A stretch of DNA of 64,000 nt, taken from assembly GCF_900636825.1 (NCBI RefSeq), contig NZ_LR134318.1:3753501-3817500 (forward strand), read 5' to 3'. Every line of letters starts with the position of its first letter. Within the stretch, counting starts at the first letter, position 1. Source of the stretch: Pseudomonas fluorescens. Its GTDB lineage: Bacteria > Pseudomonadota > Gammaproteobacteria > Pseudomonadales > Pseudomonadaceae. Below are positions 19,170 to 27,767 of the stretch, one piece after another. A program made the translations under genes and the position numbers. Below the pieces are notes generated by a model. The model was not told the origin of the DNA and did not search any database. It saw nothing but the letters and a program-made list of their open reading frames with translations.

Positions 19170-19985
19170 ATGAGCGACTTCAATACCCTCGAACTGCAAA
19201 GCGACCCACGGGGTTTCGCGACGCTGTGGCTCAATCGCGCGGAAAAGAATAACGCGTTCAATGCCGAGATGATCCGCGAACTGATCCTCGCCCTCGACAA
19301 GGTCGCCAGCGACGCCAGCCTGCGTTTCCTGCTGGTACGCGGACGCGGCAAGCATTTCAGTGCCGGTGCCGATCTGGCCTGGATGCAGCAATCTGCCGAA
19401 CTCGATTACCACACCAACCTCGACGACGCCCGTGAATTGGCGGAGCTGATGTACAACCTCGCCAAACTGAAAATTCCCACGCTGGCCGTGGTGCAAGGCG
19501 CCGCGTTCGGCGGCGCGCTCGGGTTGATCAGCTGTTGCGACATGGCCATCGGCGCCGATGACGCGCAGTTCTGTCTGTCGGAAGTGCGTATCGGACTGGC
19601 CCCGGCGGTGATCAGCCCGTTCGTGGTGCAAGCGATTGGCGAGCGTGCGGCACGGCGTTACGCCCTGACCGCGGAGCGGTTTGGTGGTCAGCGCGCGCGG
19701 GAAATAGGCTTGTTGGCCGAAAGCTATCCGAGCGCGGAGCTGGAGCAACAGGTCGAGTTGTGGACCGACAACCTGCTGCTCAACAGTCCTGCCGCCATGC
19801 GCGCCAGCAAGGACCTGCTGCGCGAAGTCGGCAACGGTGCGCTCACCCCGGCATTACGCCGCTACACCGAAAACGCCATCGCACGCATCCGTGTCAGCCC
19901 CGAAGGCCAGGAAGGTCTGCGCGCCTTCCTGCAAAAACGCACGCCCCACTGGCAAGCCGAATCCACCACCAAGGAGCCGCGTTGA
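19170..19985 (+). CDS. liuC: Methylglutaconyl-CoA hydratase (enoyl-CoA hydratase family)
   Basis: 271 residues of the crotonase fold. The two oxyanion-hole segments are RGRGKHFSAGADLAWMQ and VVQGAAFGGALGLISCCDMAIGADDAQFCLSEVRIGLAPAVISPFV. The Glu in LSEVRIGL fits the second catalytic glutamate of hydratases, while the first catalytic Glu position (after GGALG) is Leu rather than Glu. It hydrates 3-methylglutaconyl-CoA to HMG-CoA. Its TGA overlaps the liuD ATG by one base (TGATG), so the two are coupled. Confidence 0.92.
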   Translation: MSDFNTLELQSDPRGFATLWLNRAEKNNAFNAEMIRELILALDKVASDASLRFLLVRGRGKHFSAGADLAWMQQSAELDYHTNLDDARELAELMYNLAKLKIPTLAVVQGAAFGGALGLISCCDMAIGADDAQFCLSEVRIGLAPAVISPFVVQAIGERAARRYALTAERFGGQRAREIGLLAESYPSAELEQQVELWTDNLLLNSPAAMRASKDLLREVGNGALTPALRRYTENAIARIRVSPEGQEGLRAFLQKRTPHWQAESTTKEPR

Positions 19986-21934
19986 TGAGCGCACCCGTTC
20001 TCACCACCCTGCTGGTGGCCAACCGTGGCGAAATCGCTTGCCGGGTGATGCGCACCGCCAAAGCGCTGGGCCTGACCACCGTCGCCGTACACAGCGCCAC
20101 CGATCGCGACGCACGGCACAGCCGGGAAGCGGATATCCGCGTCGACCTGGGCGGCAGCAAAGCGGCCGACAGTTATCTGCAAATCGACAAATTGATCGCG
20201 GCGGCCAAGGCCAGCGGTGCGCAGGCCATTCACCCCGGTTATGGCTTTTTGTCGGAGAACGCCGGATTTGCCCGCGAGATCGAAGCGGCCGGGCTGATTT
20301 TCCTCGGGCCGCCCGCCTCGGCTATCGACGCGATGGGCAGCAAATCCGCCGCCAAAGCGCTGATGGAAACCGCCGGTGTGCCGCTGGTGCCCGGTTATCA
20401 CGGCGAAGCGCAGGATCTCGATACGTTCCGTGATGCCTGCGAGCGTATCGGCTACCCGGTGCTGCTCAAGGCCACGGCTGGCGGCGGCGGCAAAGGCATG
20501 AAAGTGGTCGAGGACGTCAGCCAGCTGGCCGAAGCCCTCGCCTCCGCCCAGCGTGAAGCGCAGTCGTCGTTCGGCGATTCGCGGATGCTGGTGGAGAAGT
20601 ACCTGCTCAAGCCGCGACACGTGGAAATTCAGGTGTTCGCCGATCAGCATGGCCACTGCCTGTATCTCAATGAGCGTGATTGCTCGATTCAGCGCCGACA
20701 CCAGAAGGTCGTCGAAGAAGCGCCCGCGCCCGGCCTGACCCCTGAACTTCGCCGGGCGATGGGTGAGGCCGCGGTGCGCTCGGCGCAGGCCATCGGTTAT
20801 GTCGGCGCCGGCACCGTGGAATTTTTGCTTGATGCCCGTGGTGAATTCTTCTTTATGGAGATGAACACGCGACTGCAAGTCGAGCACCCGGTGACTGAAG
20901 CCATTACCGGGCTGGATCTGGTGGCCTGGCAAATCCGCGTGGCCCGTGGCGAAGCGCTGCCGATGACCCAAGAGCAAGTGCCGCTCAACGGTCATGCGAT
21001 CGAGGTGCGGCTATATGCTGAAGATCCGGCGAATGATTTCCTGCCCGCCACTGGGCGCTTGCAGTTGTACCGTGAATCGGCACAAGGGCCGGGGCGTCGG
21101 GTCGATAGCGGCGTCGAAGAGGGAGACGAGATTTCGCCGTTCTATGACCCGATGCTTGGCAAGCTGATTGCCTGGGGCGAGGATCGCGAACAGGCACGGT
21201 TGCGCCTGCTGAGCATGCTCGACGAATTCGCGATTGGCGGCTTGCGAACCAACATCAATTTTCTGCGGCGAATCATCGCTCATCCGGCGTTTGCCGCAGC
21301 GCAACTGGATACCGGATTTATTCCGCGTTATCAGGACCAATTGCTGCCGGCTCCGGGCGCATTGAGCGACGAGTTCTGGGCGATGGCCGCCCAAGCCTTT
21401 GCGCTGAGCATGCCTGTCGCCGTGCGTCAGGATGATCCCGGCTCGCCGTGGGCGCGGCGGAATGGGTTGCGTGCAGGTTTGCCGCAGGAAACCACGCTGC
21501 ACCTGACCTGCGAGGGACAGGATCGAGCGCTGACGCTGAGTGTTACCGGCAATGCGCAGTGGGCTGAGGATGAACTGGTCATCGATCAACAAGGGGTACG
21601 CCGCAGGTTGCGGGCGATACGTCGCGGTGATGCGTTGTATCTGCAATGGGAAGACGAGCTGCGGCGCGTCGAGATGTTCGACCCGATCAGCGCTGTCGAA
21701 GCCAGTCACAGTCATCAGGGCGGTCTGACCGCGCCGATGAACGGCAGTATTGTGCGGGTGCTGGTCGAGGCCGGGCAAAGAGTTGAAGCCGGCACGCAAC
21801 TGGTGGTGCTGGAGGCCATGAAAATGGAGCACAGCATCCGCGCGCCCCACGCTGGAGTGATCAAAGCGCTGTATTGCCGGGAAGGTGAAATGGTCGGCGA
21901 AGGCAGCGCTTTGGTGGAACTGGAAGAGGCTTGA
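19985..21934 (+). CDS. liuD: Methylcrotonoyl-CoA carboxylase, alpha (biotin carboxylase/carrier) subunit
   Basis: 649 residues from the ATG at 19985 (MSAPVLTTLLVANRGEIACR); the longer upstream frame lies inside liuC. Domains in order: biotin carboxylase N-lobe, ATP-grasp (LLKATAGGGGKGMKVVED, EKYLLKPRHVEIQVFAD, FFFMEMNTRLQVEHPVTE), a BC-C domain, a linker and the C-terminal biotinyl domain with biotin-accepting Lys613 in VLEAMKMEHSIRAP. It carboxylates its own biotin with ATP and bicarbonate, and LiuB uses the carboxybiotin. It is the last gene of liuABCD. Confidence 0.95.
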   Translation: MSAPVLTTLLVANRGEIACRVMRTAKALGLTTVAVHSATDRDARHSREADIRVDLGGSKAADSYLQIDKLIAAAKASGAQAIHPGYGFLSENAGFAREIEAAGLIFLGPPASAIDAMGSKSAAKALMETAGVPLVPGYHGEAQDLDTFRDACERIGYPVLLKATAGGGGKGMKVVEDVSQLAEALASAQREAQSSFGDSRMLVEKYLLKPRHVEIQVFADQHGHCLYLNERDCSIQRRHQKVVEEAPAPGLTPELRRAMGEAAVRSAQAIGYVGAGTVEFLLDARGEFFFMEMNTRLQVEHPVTEAITGLDLVAWQIRVARGEALPMTQEQVPLNGHAIEVRLYAEDPANDFLPATGRLQLYRESAQGPGRRVDSGVEEGDEISPFYDPMLGKLIAWGEDREQARLRLLSMLDEFAIGGLRTNINFLRRIIAHPAFAAAQLDTGFIPRYQDQLLPAPGALSDEFWAMAAQAFALSMPVAVRQDDPGSPWARRNGLRAGLPQETTLHLTCEGQDRALTLSVTGNAQWAEDELVIDQQGVRRRLRAIRRGDALYLQWEDELRRVEMFDPISAVEASHSHQGGLTAPMNGSIVRVLVEAGQRVEAGTQLVVLEAMKMEHSIRAPHAGVIKALYCREGEMVGEGSALVELEEA

Positions 21935-21973
21935 AGTGAAGATCGATCCTACAGCTGAGGAGGATCGATCTGA

Positions 21974-22633
21974 CTAAAAACGAGCAATGGCTTGCACCAC
22001 GACACCGATGATCCGACATTCGTCGGTGAACAGCATCTTCGGCCAGGTCGGGTTGAGCGGCACCAGATAACGTTGGCCGCTCTGCTCGTCGAGCTTTCTG
22101 AATACCGCTTCCGCGCTGTCGGGCCACTGGGCAATCACCAGTTTGCCCGGCACCGCTTCGGCCGCGGGGTCGACAAGGATGAGCATGCCTTCGCCAACGC
22201 TCTGGCCAGTGGGCGCCGTCATCGAATCACCCACCACCGTCAACCAGAACGCCGCGCCCTGAGCGTGATAATCCGTCAGCTCGTAACGTTGTTTGTCCGA
22301 CGGCGAGGCATAGGCAGGCTGCCCACTCTCGCGCACCTCGCAGGGCGTTCGCCAGTCACACACCGGGTACCGGAAGTACGGGTTGTACTTCTGCGCCAGC
22401 GGCATTTCGTCTTCCGCAACCAACGGCGGTTCGCGGATCACCAGCACCACTTCGAGGAAATCCATCCCGAGTGCCTCCAGCACGCGGTTCATCTCCGTGA
22501 TACCGGGTTCGCGACGTTTGTTCAGCCAATGACCGATCCCACCCTGGGACATGCCGACGCGCTCTCCGAGCTCTGTTTGAGTGATTTTGAGTTCACTCAT
22601 CTTGGCCTTGACCAACTCAATCCATTTATCCAT
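21974..22633 (-). CDS. XRE-type repressor with S24 peptidase-like domain (LexA/CI-like)
   Basis: 219 residues from the ATG at 22633 (MDKWIELVKAKMSELKITQT). An N-terminal helix-turn-helix (TQTELGERVGMSQGGIGHWLNKRREPG) is followed by an S24 domain with Ser in VVGDSMTAPTGQSVGEGMLILVD and the partner Lys in VPGKLVIAQW. The gene is prophage-repressor-like but no phage structural genes are nearby. I see no Ala-Gly or Cys-Gly dipeptide in the linker between the domains, the normal self-cleavage site, so RecA-induced cleavage is doubtful. It is divergent from the DUF6124-type gene. Confidence 0.88.
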   Translation of the reverse strand: MDKWIELVKAKMSELKITQTELGERVGMSQGGIGHWLNKRREPGITEMNRVLEALGMDFLEVVLVIREPPLVAEDEMPLAQKYNPYFRYPVCDWRTPCEVRESGQPAYASPSDKQRYELTDYHAQGAAFWLTVVGDSMTAPTGQSVGEGMLILVDPAAEAVPGKLVIAQWPDSAEAVFRKLDEQSGQRYLVPLNPTWPKMLFTDECRIIGVVVQAIARF

Positions 22634-22761
22634 GTGCGGCACCTTACTCGGACGCCTTCGGCCGGCAAAACACATATTGTAGTATTTAAATTCTGGTCAC
22701 AATTACGATACGTATTATGCTGAGGATTATGGATTCCGCATCGCACAAGGAGTGACCCCGC
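22634..22761. promoter_or_regulatory. Divergent promoter region with candidate repressor operator
   Basis: The gap between the repressor and the small DUF6124-type gene is AT-rich and includes TTACGATACGTATTATG near 22703-22719, centred on the palindrome ATACGTAT. It would be a natural operator for the adjacent XRE protein. There is an AAGGAG ribosome site for the rightward gene at 22747-22752. Confidence 0.4.
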
Positions 22762-23103
22762 ATGATGAATATCACCAGCAAAGATTTGCCCGATCTGCAG
22801 ATAGACACCACCTTCACCTCGCCTCAAGGCCATGCCGCAGCGCAGCGAGCGCTGGACTACTACTTGAAACCAGCTGTGTCCGAACCGGATACGGAGGAAC
22901 GTTTTTTCAACGTGAAGCGCCATCTCAGTGGCGAAGAAGCCCTGGTCCATGCCTCGGATCTGCTGCGCTGTGCAGCAGCGACCGCATTCAAATCGGCAGA
23001 AAACCTGCAAGGCGCGAGTCGCGACCTGGCGTTTTCGGTGGTGCATATGGTGGACATGGCGCGGGCGATGGTCGATCACTCGATCGATGGCGAGGAGGCT
23101 TGA
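22762..23103 (+). CDS. DUF6124 (former DUF3077) family protein
   Basis: 113 residues with a good ribosome site AAGGAG seven bases before the ATG. The sequence (MMNITSKDLPDLQIDTTFTS, then AAQRALDYYLKP and LVHASDLLRCAAATAFKSAENLQ) fits a small alpha-helical family common in fluorescent pseudomonads and of unknown function. There is no signal peptide or membrane segment. It is divergent from an S24 repressor, which may control it. The family call is from memory of its conserved N-terminal LPDLXXDTTFTXPXG pattern, so moderately sure. Confidence 0.7.
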   Translation: MMNITSKDLPDLQIDTTFTSPQGHAAAQRALDYYLKPAVSEPDTEERFFNVKRHLSGEEALVHASDLLRCAAATAFKSAENLQGASRDLAFSVVHMVDMARAMVDHSIDGEEA

Positions 23104-23159
23104 GCGACGGGAGTCGGAACGGATGGGAAAGAATTTTCCCATCGCGCAGATAAAAACAT

Positions 23160-23190
23160 TTGACTTGCAAATGATAATGATTATTATTGC
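23160..23190 (+). promoter_or_regulatory. Fur-box promoter of PrrF
   Basis: A -35 TTGACT (23160-23165) and a -10 TATTAT (23182-23187) are 16 bp apart. Between and over them lies ATGATAATGATTATTATTG (23171-23189), a good Fur box (consensus GATAATGATAATCATTATC), so iron-loaded Fur would block the -10. Confidence 0.88.
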
Positions 23191-23193
23191 AAG

Positions 23194-23307
23194 CAGCTGG
23201 TCGCAAGATCAGTCGATGGACCAGAGACCTTAGGTCGGTCTTCTGGACTATCTCCTCATCAGGCTAATCACGGTTTTTGACCCGGCTTTTTGCCGGGTCT
23301 TTTTTTG
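23194..23307 (+). ncRNA. prrF: PrrF iron-responsive small RNA
   Basis: About 114 nt with the PrrF core: the single-stranded antisense stretch TCTTCTGGACTATCTCCTCA, then TCAGGCTAATCACGGTTTTT, then the terminator hairpin GACCCGGC-TTTTT-GCCGGGTC with a T7 tail. PrrF RNAs are made when iron is scarce and, with Hfq, pair with mRNAs of iron-using proteins such as SodB and succinate dehydrogenase, the role RyhB plays in enterics. It is a single copy here, unlike the P. aeruginosa tandem pair. Start placed from the promoter. Confidence 0.93.
23279..23307 (+). terminator. Rho-independent terminator of PrrF
   Basis: GACCCGGC and GCCGGGTC pair around a TTTTT loop, followed by a run of seven T. Confidence 0.95.
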
Positions 23308-23581
23308 CCCGTTTTTCGGGCTTGTGTCTTCAGGCTAATGAAGTCTTTGGGTGCTGCAAATTCGATGGCGCGGATAATATCAAAAGAATATCCATTGGCA
23401 AGCGGAGCCCCGCCAGATCAGCACAAACTAATGGCAATCAGCACTTGAGAATCAATCGCATAATCTCTAAGCTGCATCCGCGTCACGGAGGACGCCCCCG
23501 CCACAACCCGCATTTGGTCTCGGTTTCAGCCCTTCCTGCGTGTAAAGTAACGGCCATAAAAATCAAATTCAGGAAGCGATT
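23308..23581. other. Gap between PrrF and the carboxypeptidase gene
   Basis: No reading frame of note. It contains TTCAGGCTAATGAAG near 23330, repeating ten bases (TCAGGCTAAT) of the PrrF core, which might be chance or the trace of a lost second PrrF copy. A short hairpin CCCG-TTTTT-CGGG follows the PrrF terminator. No clear promoter was found for the downstream gene. Confidence 0.5.
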
Positions 23582-24733
23582 ATGACCGTGGCCAAATCTT
23601 CGTTCGACATCAGCGCCAATTTCGACAGCGGCAATATCCAAGTCATTGACATCAGCAATCCGCTCAGTCCGGTTCTGGCCATCCGCCCGGACACCCGCAG
23701 CGCGCATTTCCAGTGGTTCCACTTCAAAGCCAGCGGTCTGCATGTTCGTCAGGAACACTGGTTTCGCCTGGTCAACGCCAGCCAGTCCTCCTACAACAAA
23801 GCCTGGACCGGTTATCAGGCGGTCGCTTCCTACGACCACGTCAACTGGTTCCGCATTCCGACCAGCTTCGAAGGTGACAGCCTGCGGTTCTGCCTCGAAG
23901 CCGAGCAGACCCATGCCTGGTTCGCTTACTTCGAACCCTACAGCCGTGGCCGTCATGACTGGCTGATCGAGCAGGCATTGAGCAAGGCTGGCACCGAATT
24001 GCTCGCGACTGGCAAAAGCGTCGAGGGCCGCGACATTCAACTGCTGCGCAAAGGTACCGGCGCTGAGGGCCAACGCAAGATCTGGATCATCGCCCAACAA
24101 CACCCGGGCGAGCACATGGCTGAATGGTTCATGGAAGGCGTTATCGAGCGACTCGAAAGGCATGACGATCCGCTGTTGAACAAACTCCTGGCCAGCGCCG
24201 ATCTGTACCTGGTTCCGAACATGAACCCGGACGGCGCCTTCCACGGTCACTTGCGGACCAATGCGATGGGCCAGGATTTGAACCGCGCTTGGCAGAACGC
24301 CAGTCAGGAAGTCAGTCCGGAGGTATTTTTCGTACAACAGCAAATGGAAAAGTATGGCGTGGATATGTTCCTCGACGTACACGGCGACGAAGAAATTCCT
24401 CACGTCTTCACCGCCGGTTGCGAAGGCAACCCAGGCTATACGCCACGTCTGGAAAAGCTCGAAGAGCATTTCCGCACACACCTGAAACACACCACCAAAG
24501 ATTTCCAGACGCAGTATGGCTACACCCGCGATGAACCGGGCCAAGCCAACATGACGCTGGCCTGCAACAGCGTGGGCCAGAAATACGACTGCCTGTCGCT
24601 GACGCTGGAGATGCCGTTCAAGGATCACGACGACGCGCCGAATCCGCAAACCGGATGGTCGGGCAAACGCTCGAAGCAGTTGGGCAAGGACGTGCTGACC
24701 ACGATCGCCGACATGGTCGATTCCCTGCGCTGA
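23582..24733 (+). CDS. M14-type zinc carboxypeptidase (cytosolic carboxypeptidase-like)
   Basis: 383 residues, no signal peptide. An N-terminal beta-sandwich domain (residues 1-125, with FQWFHFKASGL and YDHVNWFRIP) precedes the M14 catalytic domain, the arrangement of the cytosolic/AGBL-like carboxypeptidases. Zinc ligands are in QQHPGEHMAEWFMEG (HPGE) and DMFLDVHGDEEIPH; NMNPDGAFHG and MGQDLNRAWQ supply the conserved Asn/Arg carboxylate-binding residues, and the late Glu is in SLTLEMPFKD. It probably removes C-terminal residues from peptides or proteins; bacterial substrates are not well known. A terminator follows. Confidence 0.9.
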   Translation: MTVAKSSFDISANFDSGNIQVIDISNPLSPVLAIRPDTRSAHFQWFHFKASGLHVRQEHWFRLVNASQSSYNKAWTGYQAVASYDHVNWFRIPTSFEGDSLRFCLEAEQTHAWFAYFEPYSRGRHDWLIEQALSKAGTELLATGKSVEGRDIQLLRKGTGAEGQRKIWIIAQQHPGEHMAEWFMEGVIERLERHDDPLLNKLLASADLYLVPNMNPDGAFHGHLRTNAMGQDLNRAWQNASQEVSPEVFFVQQQMEKYGVDMFLDVHGDEEIPHVFTAGCEGNPGYTPRLEKLEEHFRTHLKHTTKDFQTQYGYTRDEPGQANMTLACNSVGQKYDCLSLTLEMPFKDHDDAPNPQTGWSGKRSKQLGKDVLTTIADMVDSLR

Positions 24734-24752
24734 TCTCTGCCACCGCACGGCC

Positions 24753-24782
24753 AAAAATCGCAGCTTGTCTGCGATTTTTTGT
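24753..24782 (+). terminator. Terminator after the M14 carboxypeptidase gene
   Basis: AAAAATCGCAG CTTGT CTGCGATTTTTT is an 11-pair stem with A and T tracts, so it can work in both directions. Confidence 0.9.
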
Positions 24783-24880
24783 GGGCGTAATTCCTCGCTT
24801 CGAGCGAACAGGTTGCAAATAGAAACCACAATCCTTACCTTGATCTGGTTTTCATTTGCAACCCAAAAAGGAGCTCGGGT

Positions 24881-26080
24881 ATGAAAGATTCATCGCTAAA
24901 CGGCGGCGTAGTGCTGTTGTTTGCTGTCGCGTGCGGGCTGGCCGTGGGCAACGTGTATTACGCACAGCCACTGCTGGACGCCATGGCTGCCGCGTTTGCC
25001 ATGTCAGCGGCGAGCATCGGCATCGTCATGACATTGACGCAGGTCGGTTACGGCATCGGTCTGGTTCTGCTGGTGCCGCTGGGCGATCTGCTCAACCGAC
25101 GGCGGTTGATCGTCACGCAAACGCTATTGTCTGCCGCAGCCCTGCTGTTGATCGCGTTCGCGTCCGACAGCTTTTGGTTGCTGCTGGGCATGACGTTCAC
25201 CGGTTTGCTCGCCGTCGTCACCCAAGTGCTGGTGGCCTATGCCGCGACATTGGCGGATCCGGCGCAACGCGGGCGCGTGGTCGGCGTGGTCACAAGCGGA
25301 ATCGTCGTCGGAATATTGCTCGCGCGCACCGCCGCCGGGGGAATGGCTGATCTGGCAGGATGGCGATCAATTTATCTGCTCTCGGCAGGACTGACGTTGT
25401 TGATGGCGCTGCTGCTTTTTCAAGTGTTGCCGTGCAAGGAGCAGCCACGGGCCAAAACCACCTACGCAACGCTGATCGCCTCGGTGTTCACCCTGTTCAA
25501 GGAAGAGCCGCTGCTGCGCCATCGGGCCATCCTTGCTCTACTGACGTTCGCCAGCGCGATGGTGCTGTGGACGCCGCTGGTATTGCCGCTCGCCGCCCCG
25601 CCGCTGTCGCTTTCCCACAGCCAAATCGGTCTGTTCGGACTGGCCGGCGCCGCCGGTGCATTGGCCGCCGCGCGTGCCGGACATTGGGCCGACCGAGGTT
25701 TCGGTCAATGGGTCAGCGGACTGTCGTTATTGCTGATGCTCGCATCCTGGCTACCGCTCGCCCTCACCCAGTCCTCGCTGTGGGCGCTACTGCTGGGCGT
25801 GATCACCCTGGACCTGGGCCTGCAAACCGTCCATGTCGCCAGCCAAAGCATGATTTACAGCGTGCGCCCCGAAGCGCAAAGCCGTCTGACTGCCGGTTAC
25901 ATGTTGTTTTATTCGATCGGCAGCGCGCTGGGCTCGATCGTCTCAACAGCCATGTATGCCTGGGCCGGCTGGATCGGCGTTTGCGCGCTCGGCGCCGGCA
26001 TCAACGGCCTCGCGCTGATTTACTGGTGGCTGACCTTGAAAAGTGGCGCACCGCAACGCTGCGCCACTGCGGCAGGTTAA
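24881..26080 (+). CDS. MFS transporter (drug/metabolite exporter type)
   Basis: 399 residues with about twelve predicted membrane segments. It starts with the family pattern VACGLAVGNVYYAQPLL, and the cytoplasmic loop 2-3 motif appears as PLGDLLNRRRLIV. This resembles the YnfM/YgaY-like group of putative exporters. The substrate is unknown. It stands between the carboxypeptidase terminator and the convergent cytochrome b561 gene, with a ribosome site AAAGGAG before the ATG. Confidence 0.9.
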   Translation: MKDSSLNGGVVLLFAVACGLAVGNVYYAQPLLDAMAAAFAMSAASIGIVMTLTQVGYGIGLVLLVPLGDLLNRRRLIVTQTLLSAAALLLIAFASDSFWLLLGMTFTGLLAVVTQVLVAYAATLADPAQRGRVVGVVTSGIVVGILLARTAAGGMADLAGWRSIYLLSAGLTLLMALLLFQVLPCKEQPRAKTTYATLIASVFTLFKEEPLLRHRAILALLTFASAMVLWTPLVLPLAAPPLSLSHSQIGLFGLAGAAGALAAARAGHWADRGFGQWVSGLSLLLMLASWLPLALTQSSLWALLLGVITLDLGLQTVHVASQSMIYSVRPEAQSRLTAGYMLFYSIGSALGSIVSTAMYAWAGWIGVCALGAGINGLALIYWWLTLKSGAPQRCATAAG

Positions 26081-26622
26081 ACGCGATCGCGACCGCGCAG
26101 CATGCTGTCGAGCACTTCATCGCGGCGGACCCAGCCATGAAACAGCGCGGCTGCCAGATGCATCAGCACCGTCAGGAACAGCAGATACGCCAGATAGCCA
26201 TGAGCCTTGCGCAGCAGCGCAAACAACTGCGCATCGGCAGGAACGATCGACGGCAATTGCAGCGCGCTGGCGAGCATCACCGGCTCACCCGAGGCACTGA
26301 TCATCGCCCAGCCAAGCAGCGGCAAGACCAGCATCAACGCATACAGCAACACATGCGACGCCCTGGCGGCCATGACTTGCCAGCCCGGCAGATCGGCCGG
26401 CAACGGCGGCTGGCGCGTGGTCAGACGCACCAGCAAACGCACGATCACCAGCGCGAGAATGGCGATACCCAACGGTTTGTGCAGATGAATCAGCCACTCA
26501 TGCCGGGATGATACCGAGGTCACCATGCCAGCACCGATGAACAACATGGCGATGATCATCAATGCCATCAGCCAATGCAGCAGGCGCGCCAGCAGCGCGA
26601 AATGAGTCGGTTGAGCGCTCAT
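26077..26622 (-). CDS. Cytochrome b561 family protein
   Basis: 181 residues from the ATG at 26622 (MSAQPTHFALLARLLHWLMA), overlapping the stop of the upstream peroxidase gene by four bases (ATGA). Four membrane helices with the heme-ligating histidines in ARLLHWLMA, HEWLIHLHKPLG, ASHVLLYALML and KAHGYLAYLLFLTVLMHLAAALFH fit the bacterial diheme b561 family, which passes electrons from quinol to periplasmic acceptors. Coupled translation with a membrane-anchored catalase-like peroxidase suggests that it feeds electrons to that enzyme. Its stop lies four bases inside the 3' end of the convergent MFS gene. Confidence 0.9.
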   Translation of the reverse strand: MSAQPTHFALLARLLHWLMALMIIAMLFIGAGMVTSVSSRHEWLIHLHKPLGIAILALVIVRLLVRLTTRQPPLPADLPGWQVMAARASHVLLYALMLVLPLLGWAMISASGEPVMLASALQLPSIVPADAQLFALLRKAHGYLAYLLFLTVLMHLAAALFHGWVRRDEVLDSMLRGRDRV

Positions 26623-27725
26623 GGACGAGCCTCCTGTTTGGCAGCGGGCAATTGGCTGACTTCGCTGGTGCGACGCAGATAGGAATTGGCGTAACCGGCA
26701 GAACGCGCGGCGAGCAAGGGATCGTCGCTGCCCTGAATGCCCGCAGGCAGGACCAGCGGATCGTAGTTGATGTCGCGGCACTCACCGCTCAGCTGCGGTT
26801 GGGTTTTCTCCAGCACCAACGTGCCGGCATTCAAGGTTTTACGCCCGGCAGGCCAGATTTTACTCGCATCGTTGACCGGATCGTCGGGGTTGGCCACGGT
26901 GATGTTCAACTGAAAGCGCAGTGGCGCAGCGGCCAAGCGACGTACCAGGTCCTGTTCAAGAAAATCGCCGCCCTCAGGTGCCGTGGCACCGGCGGCATCC
27001 TGCGCCAATGGCGTCATGCTCCAACGCACTGCCTGCTTCTTGCCGCTGCCATCGACCAAATAGAACGCATTGATGCTGTTATAGGTTTCGGTGGCGTAAC
27101 TGGCCGAAGGCTTTGCCGTTTTCACCCAGCCGAGAAACGCTGCGGTTTCGGGGTGCGCTGCAAAGAACGCTGGCACTTTGCTTGGATCAGGTTTGCCCGT
27201 GGCCGGATCCGGCGACTGCGCCTGCTGCAACTGATAAAACGCCTCGGGGGTACCGACCGGGAACACCGGCATGCTGTTCATCCCGGTGCGCCATTGCTGA
27301 CCGTTGGCCTGGGTGAAACGCAGCGCCAGGCTGCGGATCGGCACACTGCTGTCGGGCGCATACGGATTACCCGCCGGAAGGGCAAACCGCCCGACCACCG
27401 GAGTCTGCGGTTCGTTGAATACTTGCGCGACGGAGAACGCCCGCGCCTCGCCACTGCTCTCGAAATGACCGATCACACAAACGCCTTTGGCGTGGTTGCG
27501 ACGAAATCCGGCGTGCACGCCGTTGTTCTTTTCCAACACATCAACCAAGGCTTTTGGCGTCAGGCGTTGTGGGTCAAGGTTACCGTGAACGTAGGCAAAA
27601 GCCCCGGCCACCGCCGCCACGACCACGGCAATGCCACTCAGCCGCGCGATCAGGCTCGCGGCGCTCAGTGGCGGACGTTGTGGCTTGCCGGGCGGCGCTG
27701 CGTTGGGGGGTGAGCGATCTACCAT
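26619..27725 (-). CDS. Membrane-anchored catalase-family peroxidase
   Basis: 368 residues from the ATG at 27725, chosen for its GGAG ribosome site nine bases upstream. A single N-terminal membrane segment (LIARLSGIAVVVAAVAGAFAYV) is followed by a shortened catalase fold: distal His region GVHAGFRRNHAKGVCVIGHF, then VGRFALPAGNPYAPDSSVPIRSLALRFTQANG. It belongs to the small heme catalase-related peroxidases (SrpA-like), which reduce peroxides with an outside electron donor. The overlapping cytochrome b561 is a natural donor. An ECF promoter lies upstream, matching that of the divergent sigma-factor gene. Confidence 0.9.
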   Translation of the reverse strand: MVDRSPPNAAPPGKPQRPPLSAASLIARLSGIAVVVAAVAGAFAYVHGNLDPQRLTPKALVDVLEKNNGVHAGFRRNHAKGVCVIGHFESSGEARAFSVAQVFNEPQTPVVGRFALPAGNPYAPDSSVPIRSLALRFTQANGQQWRTGMNSMPVFPVGTPEAFYQLQQAQSPDPATGKPDPSKVPAFFAAHPETAAFLGWVKTAKPSASYATETYNSINAFYLVDGSGKKQAVRWSMTPLAQDAAGATAPEGGDFLEQDLVRRLAAAPLRFQLNITVANPDDPVNDASKIWPAGRKTLNAGTLVLEKTQPQLSGECRDINYDPLVLPAGIQGSDDPLLAARSAGYANSYLRRTSEVSQLPAAKQEARP

Positions 27726-27767
27726 GAAGGGCTCCAGGGCCATCGGCCGCAAGTAGGAAGAATCAGC

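Noticed and set aside
19760..19984. N-terminal extension of liuD
   Set aside because: The upstream frame lies inside liuC and lacks biotin carboxylase sequence; the ATG at 19985 is preferred.
21974..23103. Prophage or tailocin locus
   Set aside because: A phage-type repressor is present but no structural, lysis or integrase genes are, so a prophage call is not supported.
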